Positions 6,537 to 15,853 are shown, numbered from the stretch's first letter. The stretch is DNA of 64,000 nt from Clostridia bacterium (GCA_029239755.1 JARBUI010000016.1:1-64000); one strand, 5' to 3'. The notes: generated from the sequence alone by a model not told the origin. A program made the numbers and translations.

Positions 6537-8507
6537 TTACTGTTTCTCTTCTACCTGCATATCAAGTAAATAATTATACTTTTCTTTGATCTCTTTCTCA
6601 ATACGATTAGCAAAGTCCACGAGTGCTTGTGCTCCCTCGTCTCCTTTTTGTCTGCTTCTTACTGAAACATTTTTGTTTTCCATTTCTTCAGCACCTACAA
6701 CTAAGATATATGGTACCCTCTCCATACGTGCTTCTCTTATTTTGTATCCAATTTTTTCAGTACGGTAGTCTGCTGCTACCTTTACCCCTTTAGCTTGAAG
6801 TGTGCTGACAACCTCTGCAGCATAATCTGCGTATTTATCAGAAATTGGAAGAACCTTTACCTGCACAGGTGCAAGCCATGTTGGAAAACATCCTGCATAC
6901 TTTTCGATAAGTGCTGCAAGTGTTCTTTCATAACATCCAATAGAAGTACGGTGAATAACATACGGATGCTGCTTATTGCCATCTTTGTCAACATAAGTCA
7001 TCTGCAGGCGTTCTCCAAGTGCAAAGTCAATTTGGACTGTAATCATCGTATCTTCTTTACCATGTACGTTCTTGAACTGAATATCAAGCTTCGGTCCGTA
7101 GAATGCCGCTTCTCCTACTGCCTCTGTATAATTAATCTGCAGATGATCTAAAATATTTCTCATCAAGTTTTCTGTCTTTTCCCAAGCTGCTGGATCATCA
7201 ATATATTTTTCAGTATTATTAGGATCCCACTTAGAGAATCTATAGCTGATATCATCCTGAATACCAATTGTTTTCATAATATAATTAATGAGTTCAATAA
7301 CACCTTTGAATTCTTCCTCTAGTTGTTCTGGTGTACATACAAGATGTCCCTCTGATATCGTGAATTGTCTTACACGGATAAGTCCATGCATTTCTCCTGA
7401 AGATTCATTTCTAAATAATGTAGAGGTTTCACCATAGCGAATAGGTAAATCTCTATAGCTATGTTGTTCTGAGTTGTAAATTGTAAATTGGAACGGACAA
7501 GTCATTGGACGAAGTGCCATTACCTCTTTATCTTTTTCTTCATCTCCTAATACAAACATTCCATCTCTATAATGGTCCCAGTGTCCTGATGCTTTATAAA
7601 GATCACTTTTTGCCATAAAAGGTGTTTTAGTAAGCACATATCCTCTTTTTTCTTCTTCGTCTTCGATCCATCTTTGAAGTGTCTGAACAATTTTGGCCCC
7701 TTTTGGCATAAGCAGCGGAAGCCCTTGTCCAATTTTATCATCAGTTGTAAAAAGTTTAAGTTCACGTCCTAATTTATTATGATCACGCTTTTTAGCTTCT
7801 TCTAATTTCTCAAGATGCTCTGCAAGGTCTGCTTTTTTAGTAAATGCTGTTGCATAAATACGTGCAAGCATTTTATTTTTTTCATTCCCTTTCCAATAAG
7901 CACCCGCTGAACTAAGGATCTTAAATGCTTCTACAGGTTTTGTGCTCATCAGATGAGGCCCCGCACATAAGTCAACAAATTCACCTTGTTTATAGAAAGT
8001 AATGATTTCACCTTCTGGAAGATCATTAATAAGTTCTACTTTATAGGGTTCTTGTGCTTCTTCCATTAATTTTATCGCTTCGTCTTTTGGAAGCTCGAAT
8101 TTTTCAATTGGAAGCTTTTCCTTTACTATTTTTTTCATTTCCGCTTCGATCTTAGTAAAATCCTCTTCTATAAATGCTCTATCAAAATCGAAATCATAGT
8201 AAAAACCATCTTCTATAGCTGGTCCTATCGCAAGTTTAACTCCTGGATAAAGTCTTTTAACAGCTTGTGCTAAGATATGAGATGCCGTATGCCTAAATGT
8301 CCATTTACCTTTTTTATCATTAAAAGTTAATATTTCCAGATCACAATCTTCATTTAAAGCTGTCCTAAGATCTGCAAGTTCTCCATTTATAAGTCCTGAA
8401 CATGCTGCTCTAGCTAGCCCCGCACTTAAATCTTCTGCTACCTCAAGTACTGTAATACCTTCGGCATATTCTTTAATACTTCCGTCTTTTAAAGCCACTT
8501 TTATCAT
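6537..8507 (-). CDS. thrS: threonyl-tRNA synthetase
   Basis: A 656-residue class II synthetase that charges tRNA-Thr. Domains in order: TGS (about 1-62), the editing domain with HTASHILAQ and CAGPH, the catalytic core (MTCPFQF, RYGETSTLFRNE, FYGPKLDIQ, SIGCYERTLAALIE), and the C-terminal anticodon-binding domain (VKVLPISDKYADYA…). Length is slightly above the usual 635-645 because of a C-terminal tail. A threonine T-box leader precedes it (8603-8845), so uncharged tRNA-Thr should induce it. As in Bacillus, a ytxC-like gene lies immediately upstream. Confidence 0.98.
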   Translation of the reverse strand: MIKVALKDGSIKEYAEGITVLEVAEDLSAGLARAACSGLINGELADLRTALNEDCDLEILTFNDKKGKWTFRHTASHILAQAVKRLYPGVKLAIGPAIEDGFYYDFDFDRAFIEEDFTKIEAEMKKIVKEKLPIEKFELPKDEAIKLMEEAQEPYKVELINDLPEGEIITFYKQGEFVDLCAGPHLMSTKPVEAFKILSSAGAYWKGNEKNKMLARIYATAFTKKADLAEHLEKLEEAKKRDHNKLGRELKLFTTDDKIGQGLPLLMPKGAKIVQTLQRWIEDEEEKRGYVLTKTPFMAKSDLYKASGHWDHYRDGMFVLGDEEKDKEVMALRPMTCPFQFTIYNSEQHSYRDLPIRYGETSTLFRNESSGEMHGLIRVRQFTISEGHLVCTPEQLEEEFKGVIELINYIMKTIGIQDDISYRFSKWDPNNTEKYIDDPAAWEKTENLMRNILDHLQINYTEAVGEAAFYGPKLDIQFKNVHGKEDTMITVQIDFALGERLQMTYVDKDGNKQHPYVIHRTSIGCYERTLAALIEKYAGCFPTWLAPVQVKVLPISDKYADYAAEVVSTLQAKGVKVAADYRTEKIGYKIREARMERVPYILVVGAEEMENKNVSVRSRQKGDEGAQALVDFANRIEKEIKEKYNYLLDMQVEEKQ

Positions 8508-8602
8508 TTATTTTTCTCCTCTCTTAACCATGTATAATTATAAGTGTTTATTTATATTTAAGGGTGATAAGCTGCTCCGGTATTTTTTATAGATTTTTAA
8601 CA

Positions 8603-8845
8603 ACAAAAAACTCCCGTCCCTTTTTAAATATAAATATATTTAAAAAGGGACGGGAGACTCGTATCCCGCGGTTCCACCCTCATTGTTTCATTGTTCAAAG
8701 AAACCACTCAGTTCATTTAACTATAACGTTGTCAACGGATTGTTATCACTCCAAGATGGTCTTCACTTACAGCCTTTAAAAATGCTCCCACCAATGCATT
8801 TTCTCTCTGAAAAAGTTAAATAAGCTACTCTTCTTTTCATCGTTT
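8603..8845 (-). promoter_or_regulatory. T-box riboswitch (threonine) with terminator
   Basis: The minus strand contains the T-box core AGGGTGGAACCGCG (8666-8679). Downstream is a long terminator, arms CTCCCGTCCCTTTTTAAATA (8611-8630) and its complement at 8637-8656, followed by TTTTTTGTTG. The Stem I region ends GTGAAGACCATCTTGGAGTG; the triplet ACC (8758-8760) followed by A sits where the specifier codon is expected and reads threonine, agreeing with thrS downstream. An antiterminator would form between the T-box core and the 5' arm of the terminator. Confidence 0.93.
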
Positions 8846-8868
8846 TAATATATTGTTTTAATGTATTT

Positions 8869-8897
8869 ATTTTAATCAATCCCTCTATAGATGTCAA
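8869..8897 (-). promoter_or_regulatory. sigma-A promoter of thrS
   Basis: TTGACA (8892-8897), 17 nt, TAAAAT (8869-8874) on the minus strand, just after the ytxC stop and about 25 nt upstream of the T-box Stem I. Confidence 0.7.
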
Positions 8898-8902
8898 CCT
8901 AT

Positions 8903-9760
8903 TTATAACTTAATCGTTATGGTATTATCTGTACAATACTTGCAGCCACTGCAGTATTTAATATTGATTCCAAATATACCTTCTAAGGTTTTAAAAAACT
9001 CTGGATGTTTCGCCCGTTCTTTTTGGTGTACGATGATTCTTCTCGGGCATACTGTAATGAGTATATTCATAATAAGATCTTCTTTATTTAGAGTACTGTC
9101 TGTGAGCAGTTCTTTGCAATATTCCTGTGTATACTTAGTCGTCACATCTTCCATGTCCTCATTTAAAATTCTCATTCTGCCGCTTTGTGTACAGATTAAA
9201 TGAAGTGTGTCTTCTAAAGGATCATTCATACTGCTTATTTCTCTTACCATTTTTATGAATTGAATAATATCTTTTTTTATAAAATAATCTTCAATAAATT
9301 GTTCTAGTATGTCTTCTAAAATAATTCTATACTTACATGTTCTAAACCTAACCCACCCATCTATATTGAGTCTATTATGGGATTTTAGTTCTGCTAATAT
9401 AGGAGTATAAACGAAATAATAGTTTAATGAAGAAAATCCCTCTTGCCTAGATAAATAGTTATTTGTAACAAACCTTCTTTCTATTTCTCTTTTGTCTATA
9501 AGAGAAATGTCTTTTCTTTGCTTAAGATAGCCTCCTGCTATTTGCATGAGGCTTTCTTTTTGAACAATATCACTGGCTATATGAGCAAGGGTTTCTATGC
9601 TCTCTGGCAGTATATCATTAGCGCAGCAGCGTACTCTATAGATATCTCCAACTTGCGCTATATCAAATGTATCCGCAAGGTCATTTTCATGCTGGGCTTC
9701 TTTAAATTTATTCTGTAGATCATCTTTATATTTAGTAGTATAGAGCACACATTCATACAT
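8903..9760 (-). CDS. ytxC: YtxC-like sporulation protein
   Basis: A 285-residue protein of the YtxC family, whose length and C-terminal region it matches (…LITVCPRRIIVHQKE…, and the terminal YCSGCKYC, which has three Cys). It has no signal peptide or membrane segment. B. subtilis ytxC lies next to thrS as here, which supports the call. The molecular function of the family is not known; it is listed as a putative sporulation protein. An RFRTCKYRIILEDILEQFI segment near residue 142-160 is also typical. Confidence 0.8.
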   Translation of the reverse strand: MYECVLYTTKYKDDLQNKFKEAQHENDLADTFDIAQVGDIYRVRCCANDILPESIETLAHIASDIVQKESLMQIAGGYLKQRKDISLIDKREIERRFVTNNYLSRQEGFSSLNYYFVYTPILAELKSHNRLNIDGWVRFRTCKYRIILEDILEQFIEDYFIKKDIIQFIKMVREISSMNDPLEDTLHLICTQSGRMRILNEDMEDVTTKYTQEYCKELLTDSTLNKEDLIMNILITVCPRRIIVHQKERAKHPEFFKTLEGIFGINIKYCSGCKYCTDNTITIKL

Positions 9761-9865
9761 AGTGTATACCTCTAAATGTAGTTCTCTTAATTATTATATC
9801 CTTTTTAACTTGTCAGCTTTCATTGTCTTATAAATTAATTATTGAAAGTTTATTACCTTCTTATA

Positions 9866-10735
9866 TTACAGAGTACTTAGGATATTTTCTATTTCGTTTT
9901 TTGAAAAATCATACTTTTGATTACAGAAATGGCATACGAGTTCAACTGATTCCTCTTCATCTGCAATTTCTTGAAGTTCCGCTTTACCTATACTGATAAG
10001 TCCTCTTTCCATACGATATTTCGAACAATCACACTTAAATGCAACTTCTGTTTTTTCCATAATTTCAATATCTTCCAGCAGAGTGCTTACTATTTCTTCT
10101 ATCGACTTATTTTCATCCAAATGTTTAGTTATTGATGTAAAAGAGCTTAATTTATTTTCTAGTTCTGTAATAGCCTCATCTGCTACATTAGGAAGCACCT
10201 GTATGATAATCCCTCCTGCTTGTTTGATAGAGTAATCTACATCTATTAATACGCCTAATATCACTACCGAATTAGTCTGTTCAGAGTCAGCGAAGTATAA
10301 CGTAAAATCTTCAGCAATTTCCCCCGAAAGCATAGGAACTTGTCCGGTATAGGGCTCTTTTAGTCCTAAGTCTTTCATAACAGTCATGACTGCGTTTCCT
10401 ATAGCTCCACTTACATCTAGTTTGCCATTAGGTTTATTTGGAATATCTACACTAGGATTATACGGATACCCTTTGACATTACCTGTGCCGTCAGCTTCTA
10501 CAACAATACCTCCAATTGGTCCGTCTCCTTTAATAATAACACTCACTCTGTCAGTGTCTCTTTTTAGCATGCGCGCCATCATAGCAGCTCCAGTCATTGT
10601 TCTCCCTAAAGCTGCAGATACTACTGGCGTTGTCTGATGTTTTTCACAAGCAATACTTATCATGTTTTTTGTGTTGGCTCCAAAAAATCTAAAGTTTCTT
10701 TCTTTATCCGTCCCTCTTACGATATAATCTTTCAT
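9866..10735 (-). CDS. hslO: 33 kDa redox-regulated chaperone Hsp33
   Basis: A 289-residue holdase chaperone of the cytoplasm, turned on by oxidation. The N-terminal substrate-binding domain carries GPIGGIVVEADGTGNVKGY. The C-terminal redox switch has all four zinc cysteines, CDC at 235/237 and CHFC at 268/271, so it should be functional. The ATG follows GAAAGGAATAGCATCC. The methyltransferase gene ends 5 nt upstream, so the two are probably one transcript. Confidence 0.97.
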   Translation of the reverse strand: MKDYIVRGTDKERNFRFFGANTKNMISIACEKHQTTPVVSAALGRTMTGAAMMARMLKRDTDRVSVIIKGDGPIGGIVVEADGTGNVKGYPYNPSVDIPNKPNGKLDVSGAIGNAVMTVMKDLGLKEPYTGQVPMLSGEIAEDFTLYFADSEQTNSVVILGVLIDVDYSIKQAGGIIIQVLPNVADEAITELENKLSSFTSITKHLDENKSIEEIVSTLLEDIEIMEKTEVAFKCDCSKYRMERGLISIGKAELQEIADEEESVELVCHFCNQKYDFSKNEIENILSTL

Positions 10736-10740
10736 GGATG

Positions 10741-11505
10741 CTATTCCTTTCTTTTCCCTTGTTCTCTTGCAACGAAGGTTGCCCTTTGTGTGCTTTCATG
10801 ATAAGGTGCTTCACTATTATAATCATCATAAACACCTATTAATTCAAGATCAGCCCTTTTTAACAGTTCTTTTATTTTTTCTATACTATAAGCTCTTTGA
10901 TAATGATATTCTTCTGTTCTGTCATATTTACCTTCACTGTCTTTTAGAAAAAAATTAACTATAAACTCATTAATTTCTTCTTCTTTATCGAAATAGTTTT
11001 CCCATATATAAGCTGCATCTTCTGTCTGCTCTGCAAACGTTTGATCTGAAAGTATGTTCTCATATTTGTAATAGGTATTGATATCAAAAATAAACAGGCC
11101 TCTTGGCTCCAAATAGTTGTTTACCCATTTAAAAGTATTAAGCACCTCATCTTCTTCTAAAAGGTAATTGATACTGTCGCAGCAGCTATAAATCATATCT
11201 ACTGTTCCATAGAGTTCAAAATCACTCATATCCTGCATCAAGTAGAGTATACTATGTCCTTCTTCCATAGCATTTTCTCTGGCCACCATTAGCATTTCCT
11301 CTGAAGAATCTATGCCTATCATTTCTATTCCACGTTCTGCAAACATCCCGCACATCTTTCCTGTACCGCACCCTAAATCACATACAATACGTGGAGAGAT
11401 ATTATATTTTTTCATATGATGCTCCATAAAAGCGATCCATTTCTCGTATGGTGTATCTTCCATAAAAGTATCATATACCTTAGCAAATTCACTGTAGGCT
11501 TCCAT
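10741..11505 (-). CDS. class I SAM-dependent methyltransferase
   Basis: A 254-residue Rossmann-fold methyltransferase. Motif I is CDLGCGTGKMCGMFAERG (about residues 42-59), the acidic end of strand 2 is IGIDSS, and motif IV is MIYSCCDSINYLL. The C-terminal half resembles the family that includes small-molecule and cyclopropane-type enzymes, but the substrate cannot be read. It lies just upstream of hslO with 5 nt between, preceded by AGAGGTGA, and likely forms a two-gene operon with it. Confidence 0.88.
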   Translation of the reverse strand: MEAYSEFAKVYDTFMEDTPYEKWIAFMEHHMKKYNISPRIVCDLGCGTGKMCGMFAERGIEMIGIDSSEEMLMVARENAMEEGHSILYLMQDMSDFELYGTVDMIYSCCDSINYLLEEDEVLNTFKWVNNYLEPRGLFIFDINTYYKYENILSDQTFAEQTEDAAYIWENYFDKEEEINEFIVNFFLKDSEGKYDRTEEYHYQRAYSIEKIKELLKRADLELIGVYDDYNSEAPYHESTQRATFVAREQGKRKE

Positions 11506-11624
11506 ATTTTCACCTCTATACTTTTTCTGCTCATTAACAACTTATTATAGCTTATTTATGCTCAATTAATCTAGAGGATATTTTTAAGGAAGTGTCCACA
11601 GCTTTTAAAAAGCTCTTTTGATAT

Positions 11625-12032
11625 CTAAAATGAATGAGAATCTAGTATATCAGGGGCATAAAGTTCATTAACTTCTGATAACAAATCACTCATATCCCCT
11701 CGGCACTTGACGGATATTTCTAAAGTGAGATTATTTAAGTAGTTAATCATGTCCTGCTTATCTTCTTCATCACTGAATGTTTCATCTATAGCTGCAAAAA
11801 CATCTTTGATATCATATATTTTACATGCTGCATCAGTTCCTCCTATTAAAAGAGCTTCATCCCTGACATTCTGCTGTGACAGTTCATCATAATCTAAATC
11901 TCGCGCTTTGCAGATATTTGACATATCCTCACTATAATATTCTTGTATATACTCAGCCACCCGTTGTTTCCCTTTTATTCTGACAATATGATATTCAGGT
12001 GTGATTACGATATAGTTACTTCCTTCATGCAT
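11625..12032 (-). CDS. hypothetical acidic protein
   Basis: A 135-residue acidic cytoplasmic protein that I do not recognise. It begins MHEGSNYIVITPEYHIVRIK, with AAAGGGTGA upstream, and is rich in Asp and Glu. It has two Cys residues in the first half (Cys41 and Cys70), but no motif. It is separated from the methyltransferase by about 120 nt and diverges from the glycosyltransferase at 12214. No function is proposed. Confidence 0.7.
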   Translation of the reverse strand: MHEGSNYIVITPEYHIVRIKGKQRVAEYIQEYYSEDMSNICKARDLDYDELSQQNVRDEALLIGGTDAACKIYDIKDVFAAIDETFSDEEDKQDMINYLNNLTLEISVKCRGDMSDLLSEVNELYAPDILDSHSF

Positions 12033-12121
12033 TTACATCACCCTTTCTACGATTATTAAAGTTAGTATTGACAGCTTGTCTTATTCCATACATCTTGTTC
12101 TTTAACTTTTAGTTTAATGAA

Positions 12122-12148
12122 ACTTTATACTATTTCTCTCATATAATA
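12122..12148 (+). promoter_or_regulatory. candidate sigma-K promoter of the TPR glycosyltransferase
   Basis: AC (12122-12123), 16 nt, CATATAATA (12140-12148). The -10 fits CATAnnnTA exactly; the -35 spacing is 1 nt shorter than the usual N17 after AC. It lies about 65 nt upstream of the GTG start. Confidence 0.4.
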
Positions 12149-12213
12149 CAAATATATGCTGCTCAAGTAATATCTTTTATAATCATTAGCTTTTTATAAG
12201 AAAGGAGCAAAAG

Positions 12214-13314
12214 GTGAATCATTATAAAACATGTGTGTATGGTGTATGTAAAAATGAAGAAAAATTTGCCAAGCGTTGTATGGAAAGCCTCTCTGATGCT
12301 GATGTGGTAGTAATGGGTGACACAGGTTCTACAGACAATACCATTGATGTCCTAAGAAACTGCGGAGCTATTGTTCATTCTATTCCAGTGAATCCTTGGC
12401 GTTTTGATGTGGCTCGCAATGCCTGTCTTAATTTGATCCCTGAGGATGTAGATATCTGTGTGTGCATTGACTTAGATGAAGTTTTAGCCCCTGGCTGGCG
12501 TGAAGCTCTTGAAAAAGCCTGGACCTCTAATACCCATCGTGCAAGTTATCTTTATATTTGGAGCTTTAACCAGGACGGTTCTCCTGCTGTACAGTATTAT
12601 CATGAAAGAATTCATGCCAGACACAATTATACATGGATTTATCCTACCCATGAGGTATTAAAGTATCTTGGAGAAGGTAAAGAAAACTGGGTATTTGCAG
12701 ATGGCTTAGTGTTTAAGCATTATCCTGATGATACAAAATCAAGGAGTTTTAACCTCGAACTCCTCGAACTAGCTGTAGAAGAAAATCCTGATAGTCCTAG
12801 AAATATGCATTATTTGGGAAGAGAATATTATTTTGCTGGATACTATGATAATGCTATTAAAACCTTAACTAAATACTTAGCTCTTCCAAATGCAAACTGG
12901 CGGGAAGAAAGAAGCTTTGCCATGCGCTATATAGCTAATTCTTATACAGCACAGGGTAATATACTAGAAGCAAAGTCCTGGCTTCTTAAAGCTATCTGTG
13001 AAGCCCCCCGCATGCGTGAGGCTTATGTGGAAATGGCACGGCTTGCTTATCGCCTGCAAGACTTTAATCTTGTCTACTTTATGACTAATCTAGCTTTACA
13101 AATTAAGGAAAGATCCCCTAGGCATTATAATGAGGGCTTTGCCTGGAATGAAACAATCTATGATCTTGCTGCACTAGGGGCATATTATACAGGCTTTTAT
13201 AAAGAATCCCTAGTATATGCTAAAGAAGCGTTAAAGATTGCCCCTAACGATGAAAGGCTTATTAGCAATCTTAAATTTATACAAGAAAAGTGTAATAAAG
13301 TAAGTTACCTATAA
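12214..13314 (+). CDS. family 2 glycosyltransferase with C-terminal TPR repeats
   Basis: A 366-residue protein. Residues ~1-120 are a GT-A fold of the GT2 family: CKNEEKFAKRCMESL, MGDTGSTDNT and the DLDEVL metal-binding motif. From about 190 the protein turns into helical repeats (…YYFAGYYDNAIKTLTKYLALP…, …EAKSWLLKAI…, …YKESLVYAKEALKIAPND) that read as TPRs and may hold the acceptor protein. GTG start with AAAGGAG 6 nt upstream. It converges on the collagen-like gene, and I infer that it helps glycosylate that protein. Acceptor and sugar are not shown by the sequence. Confidence 0.85.
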   Translation: MNHYKTCVYGVCKNEEKFAKRCMESLSDADVVVMGDTGSTDNTIDVLRNCGAIVHSIPVNPWRFDVARNACLNLIPEDVDICVCIDLDEVLAPGWREALEKAWTSNTHRASYLYIWSFNQDGSPAVQYYHERIHARHNYTWIYPTHEVLKYLGEGKENWVFADGLVFKHYPDDTKSRSFNLELLELAVEENPDSPRNMHYLGREYYFAGYYDNAIKTLTKYLALPNANWREERSFAMRYIANSYTAQGNILEAKSWLLKAICEAPRMREAYVEMARLAYRLQDFNLVYFMTNLALQIKERSPRHYNEGFAWNETIYDLAALGAYYTGFYKESLVYAKEALKIAPNDERLISNLKFIQEKCNKVSYL

Positions 13315-13321
13315 AAATTTT

Positions 13322-13383
13322 ATAGACCTCCTTTAGATATTTTAATGACTTATCAGCCATTATCATTTTCAAAGGAGGCCTAT
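13322..13383. terminator. bidirectional terminator between converging genes
   Basis: CCTCCTTT (13327-13334) pairs with AAAGGAGG (13371-13378), extended by ATAG/CTAT. The loop is about 36 nt. It sits between the 3' ends of the TPR glycosyltransferase and the collagen-like gene, and could serve both. Confidence 0.6.
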
Positions 13384-13451
13384 TTGTATATAAATGCTTA
13401 ACTAACTCTATCTTTTAAAAATAGTTAACTTTAATCTATCAATCTTTATTA

Positions 13452-15035
13452 CTAGTATCTTACATTAAATATTGTGTTATAAGGTATAACGTTATAATCA
13501 GTTCCTCCGCTATTGATCCAAACGACATCGTTACATGTCGCCACAACCGTATTTAGAGAGACTGGTGAATTATTGTTATCTCTTAAAAAGATATCTGATG
13601 GAGGAGTGGCTGGCGGCACAAACAGTTCTCTTATACTTGCATCACAATCACATTGTCCGGCATTTGGATCACACAGCATAGGACCTGTTGGAGCTGTTGC
13701 TGTTGTAAAGTTGACTCTGGTAATAGCACATATTGATACTTCTATTCTTGTACCTGTAGGTCCCCCACTTCCAATTAGTGAAACTATATCTGGCCCTACA
13801 GTACCAGTAATTGTTCCTGACACAGATTGATTAAGACTAAATATATTAGGGGTAACTCCATTATCCTGCATCCATTCCAGCGCTGTCTCTATACCACCCT
13901 TACCACAAGGCGTACATACACATGTTCCTGTTGGCCCCGTTGGTCCTGCTATGCCTGTTGGCCCTGTTGGTCCTGTTGGTCCGGTTGGTCCTGTCGGTCC
14001 CGTTGGTCCCGTTGGTCCTGTCGGCCCTGTCGGCCCTGTTGGTCCTGTTGGCCCTGTTGGTCCTGTTGGCCCTGTTGGTCCTGTTGGTCCCGTTGGTCCC
14101 GTTGGCCCTGTTGGTCCTGTTGGTCCTGTTATGCCTGTTGGTCCTGTTGGTCCTGTTGGTCCTGTTGGCCCTGTTGGTCCTGTTGGTCCTGTTGGTCCTG
14201 TTGGTCCTGTTGGCCCTGTTGGTCCTGTTGGTCCTGTTGGTCCTGTTGGTCCTGTTGGCCCTGTTGGTCCTGTTGGCCCTGTTGGCCCTGTTGGCCCTGT
14301 TGGCCCTGTTGGTCCTGCTATGCCTGTTGGTCCTGTCGGTCCTGTTGGTCCTGTTGGCCCTGTTGGTCCTGCTATGCCTGTTGGTCCTGTTGGTCCTGTT
14401 GGTCCTGTTGGTCCTGTTGGTCCTGTTGGTCCTGCTATGCCTGTTGGCCCTGTTGGCCCTGTTGGTCCTGTTGGCCCTGTTGGTCCTGTCGGTCCTGTCG
14501 GTCCTGTTGGCCCTGTTGGCCCTGTTGGTCCTGTTGGTCCTGTTGATCCCGTTGGTCCTGTTGGTCCTGTTGGTCCTGTTGATCCCGTTGGTCCTGTCGG
14601 TCCCGTTGGTCCTGTTGGTCCTGTCGGTCCTTTACAGCAGCAACATTCTTGTTTATGACAACAATCATGCTTGCAACAGCACTCTTCTTTGTAACAGCAA
14701 TCATGCTTGCAGCAACACTCTTCCTTATGACAGCAATCATGCTTGCAGCAACACTCTTCCTTATGACAGCAGTCATGTTTGCAGCAACACTCTTCTTTGT
14801 GACAGCAGTCATGTTTGCAGCGACATTCTTCCTTTTGATGCCAATCTTTCTTCCAACAAGGAGTATCCTTATAATACCCATCATCTTTATAGTCATTTTC
14901 CTCTGCTGGATCATTGTAAAAATGATTATCTATATCTTCATGATAGCATTTGTCTTCGCGAGGGTATTTATCTTCCTCATAGTATATTGGATAATTAGCA
15001 CTTCGTTTTCGTCCCCAGTATCTACTATCTCCCAT
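13452..15035 (-). CDS. collagen-like exosporium-type protein with Cys/His repeat
   Basis: A 527-residue protein in four parts. Residues 1-67 are very charged and aromatic (Tyr, Asp, Lys). Residues 68-135 hold five copies of the 12-mer [12 protein letters not shown] and a partial sixth. Residues 136-370 are about 78 Gly-X-Y triplets, nearly all GPT, broken by a few GIA, GST and one GIT. Residues 371-527 form a beta-rich tail with CVCTPC and CDCD motifs. There is no signal peptide, as for BclA-type spore-surface proteins made in the mother cell. I infer a trimeric stalk displayed on the spore with Thr in Y positions open to O-glycosylation; six glycosyltransferase genes flank it. AAGGAGG lies 11 nt before the ATG. 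The repeat length is sensitive to slippage and to assembly collapse. Confidence 0.9.
   Translation of the reverse strand: MGDSRYWGRKRSANYPIYYEEDKYPREDKCYHEDIDNHFYNDPAEENDYKDDGYYKDTPCWKKDWHQKEECRCKHDCCHKEECCCKHDCCHKEECCCKHDCCHKEECCCKHDCCYKEECCCKHDCCHKQECCCCKGPTGPTGPTGPTGPTGSTGPTGPTGPTGSTGPTGPTGPTGPTGPTGPTGPTGPTGPTGPTGPTGIAGPTGPTGPTGPTGPTGPTGIAGPTGPTGPTGPTGPTGIAGPTGPTGPTGPTGPTGPTGPTGPTGPTGPTGPTGPTGPTGPTGPTGPTGPTGPTGPTGPTGITGPTGPTGPTGPTGPTGPTGPTGPTGPTGPTGPTGPTGPTGPTGPTGPTGPTGPTGPTGIAGPTGPTGTCVCTPCGKGGIETALEWMQDNGVTPNIFSLNQSVSGTITGTVGPDIVSLIGSGGPTGTRIEVSICAITRVNFTTATAPTGPMLCDPNAGQCDCDASIRELFVPPATPPSDIFLRDNNNSPVSLNTVVATCNDVVWINSGGTDYNVIPYNTIFNVRY
13926..14630 (-). repeat. 9-bp repeat tract coding Gly-Pro-Thr
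   Basis: About 78 tandem 9-mers, consensus GGACCAACA on the coding strand (read TGTTGGTCC on the plus strand), with synonymous variants. It codes for the collagen-like region of the protein at 13452-15035. The near identity of neighbours means that copy number probably varies between strains. Confidence 0.97.
14655..14834 (-). repeat. 36-bp repeats coding a Cys/His-rich 12-mer
   Basis: Five tandem copies of a 36-bp unit coding [12 protein letters not shown] (variants: R for C in the first, Y for H in the fourth). It lies directly upstream of the GPT repeat in the same gene. The unit brings six Cys and two His per 12 residues in four of the copies. Confidence 0.93.
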
Positions 15036-15186
15036 CTTTCCAATCGCCTCCTTAGGCTTCTATATAAGCTATGTCAATGAGCATAAATAAGCCATAGCTT
15101 TAATTTCTACTATCATAATATGTATGTGTATAAAATAAGTGCTAATAAATACAATCAGTTACATCTAAGAAGATAAGCATATAAAT

Positions 15187-15215
15187 GCCTCAATACCCAT
15201 TAAGAGTATTGAGGC
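15187..15215 (-). terminator. hairpin after the glycosyltransferase cluster
   Basis: A perfect 10-bp stem GCCTCAATAC/GTATTGAGGC with a 9-nt loop, between the last glycosyltransferase gene and the collagen-like gene. The T-tract is weak (ATTTAT), so some read-through into the collagen gene is possible. Confidence 0.6.
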
Positions 15216-15238
15216 GGTTAAGATATTTATCTATTTCA

Positions 15239-15853
15239 TTATGTCCACCAGCTTGCTGCCCAATGATGAATGGCATAAGCATCCTTGAAAACTTCACCCT
15301 TTTTGTACTTTTCTGTATAGTAATAAGGATAGAATTTTTCTTTTTCAAATATTTTAAGCTTCTTATTTCCTCTCAAAAGATTGGTCACAAACCACGGACC
15401 TGTTTGCCCGCTTATGGGCAGCATACTGAATGCTTTCATCCACGCTGGCACATTCTCTATTATGACCTTAAATATTTCATTTTGTGGTACACATCCCATA
15501 ATACCAATAGATATAGTGCACCCATCCTCACTTGCAGCAAATGCTTCAATTCCTTTAAGTAACTCCTCAATACTTCTAACACATTCAAAATCACAATCTA
15601 TATAGACCCCACCAAAACGATAAAGTATCTCATACCTTGCAAGGTCCGCCTTTTGAGCAAAATGTAATGCATTATTATAAGCATCTTGATTTTGAAGTAC
15701 TATCATATTTTCATCAGTCCACAGCTTCATCTCCCAATCCGGATGATGTTTTTTCCATGTTTCTCCATACTCTATAAACTCCTGTGGCATAGGTTTACTG
15801 CCTATCCAGATTCGATGAAATACCTTAGGTATCAGCATCTTATCATTTTCCAT
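15239..15853 (-). CDS. glycosyltransferase, GT32-like (DxD sugar-binding)
   Basis: A 204-residue GT32-type transferase (Gly_transf_sug fold). Family landmarks are IPKVFHRIWIG, HHPDWEMKLWTDENM and ARYEILYRFGGVYIDCDFEC, which holds the DCD metal/sugar-nucleotide motif. The ATG at 15853 has AAGGGGTGA 7 nt upstream; an ATG nine codons earlier lacks a ribosome site. It is a close paralogue of the gene at 16845-17450, as shown by near-identical blocks throughout. It is the last gene of the five-gene minus-strand cluster before the collagen-like gene. Confidence 0.88.
   Translation of the reverse strand: MENDKMLIPKVFHRIWIGSKPMPQEFIEYGETWKKHHPDWEMKLWTDENMIVLQNQDAYNNALHFAQKADLARYEILYRFGGVYIDCDFECVRSIEELLKGIEAFAASEDGCTISIGIMGCVPQNEIFKVIIENVPAWMKAFSMLPISGQTGPWFVTNLLRGNKKLKIFEKEKFYPYYYTEKYKKGEVFKDAYAIHHWAASWWT

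Noticed and set aside
13926..14630. Tandem short repeats that could be taken for a CRISPR array
   Set aside because: The repeat unit is 9 bp with no spacers, in frame with a protein, and no cas gene is near.
13827..14998. Long plus-strand open frames (rich in Leu, Trp-Ser-Cys or Gly-Pro-Val) opposite the collagen-like gene
   Set aside because: They are by-products of the 9-bp repeat, which lacks stops in other frames. None has a ribosome site or a plausible composition.
15061..15180. Sigma-K or sigma-E promoter of the collagen-like gene
   Set aside because: CATACATAT, CATATTATG and CATAGCTTA all partly fit, but each has a poor -35 or a mismatch in the -10. I cannot choose one, so no feature was set.
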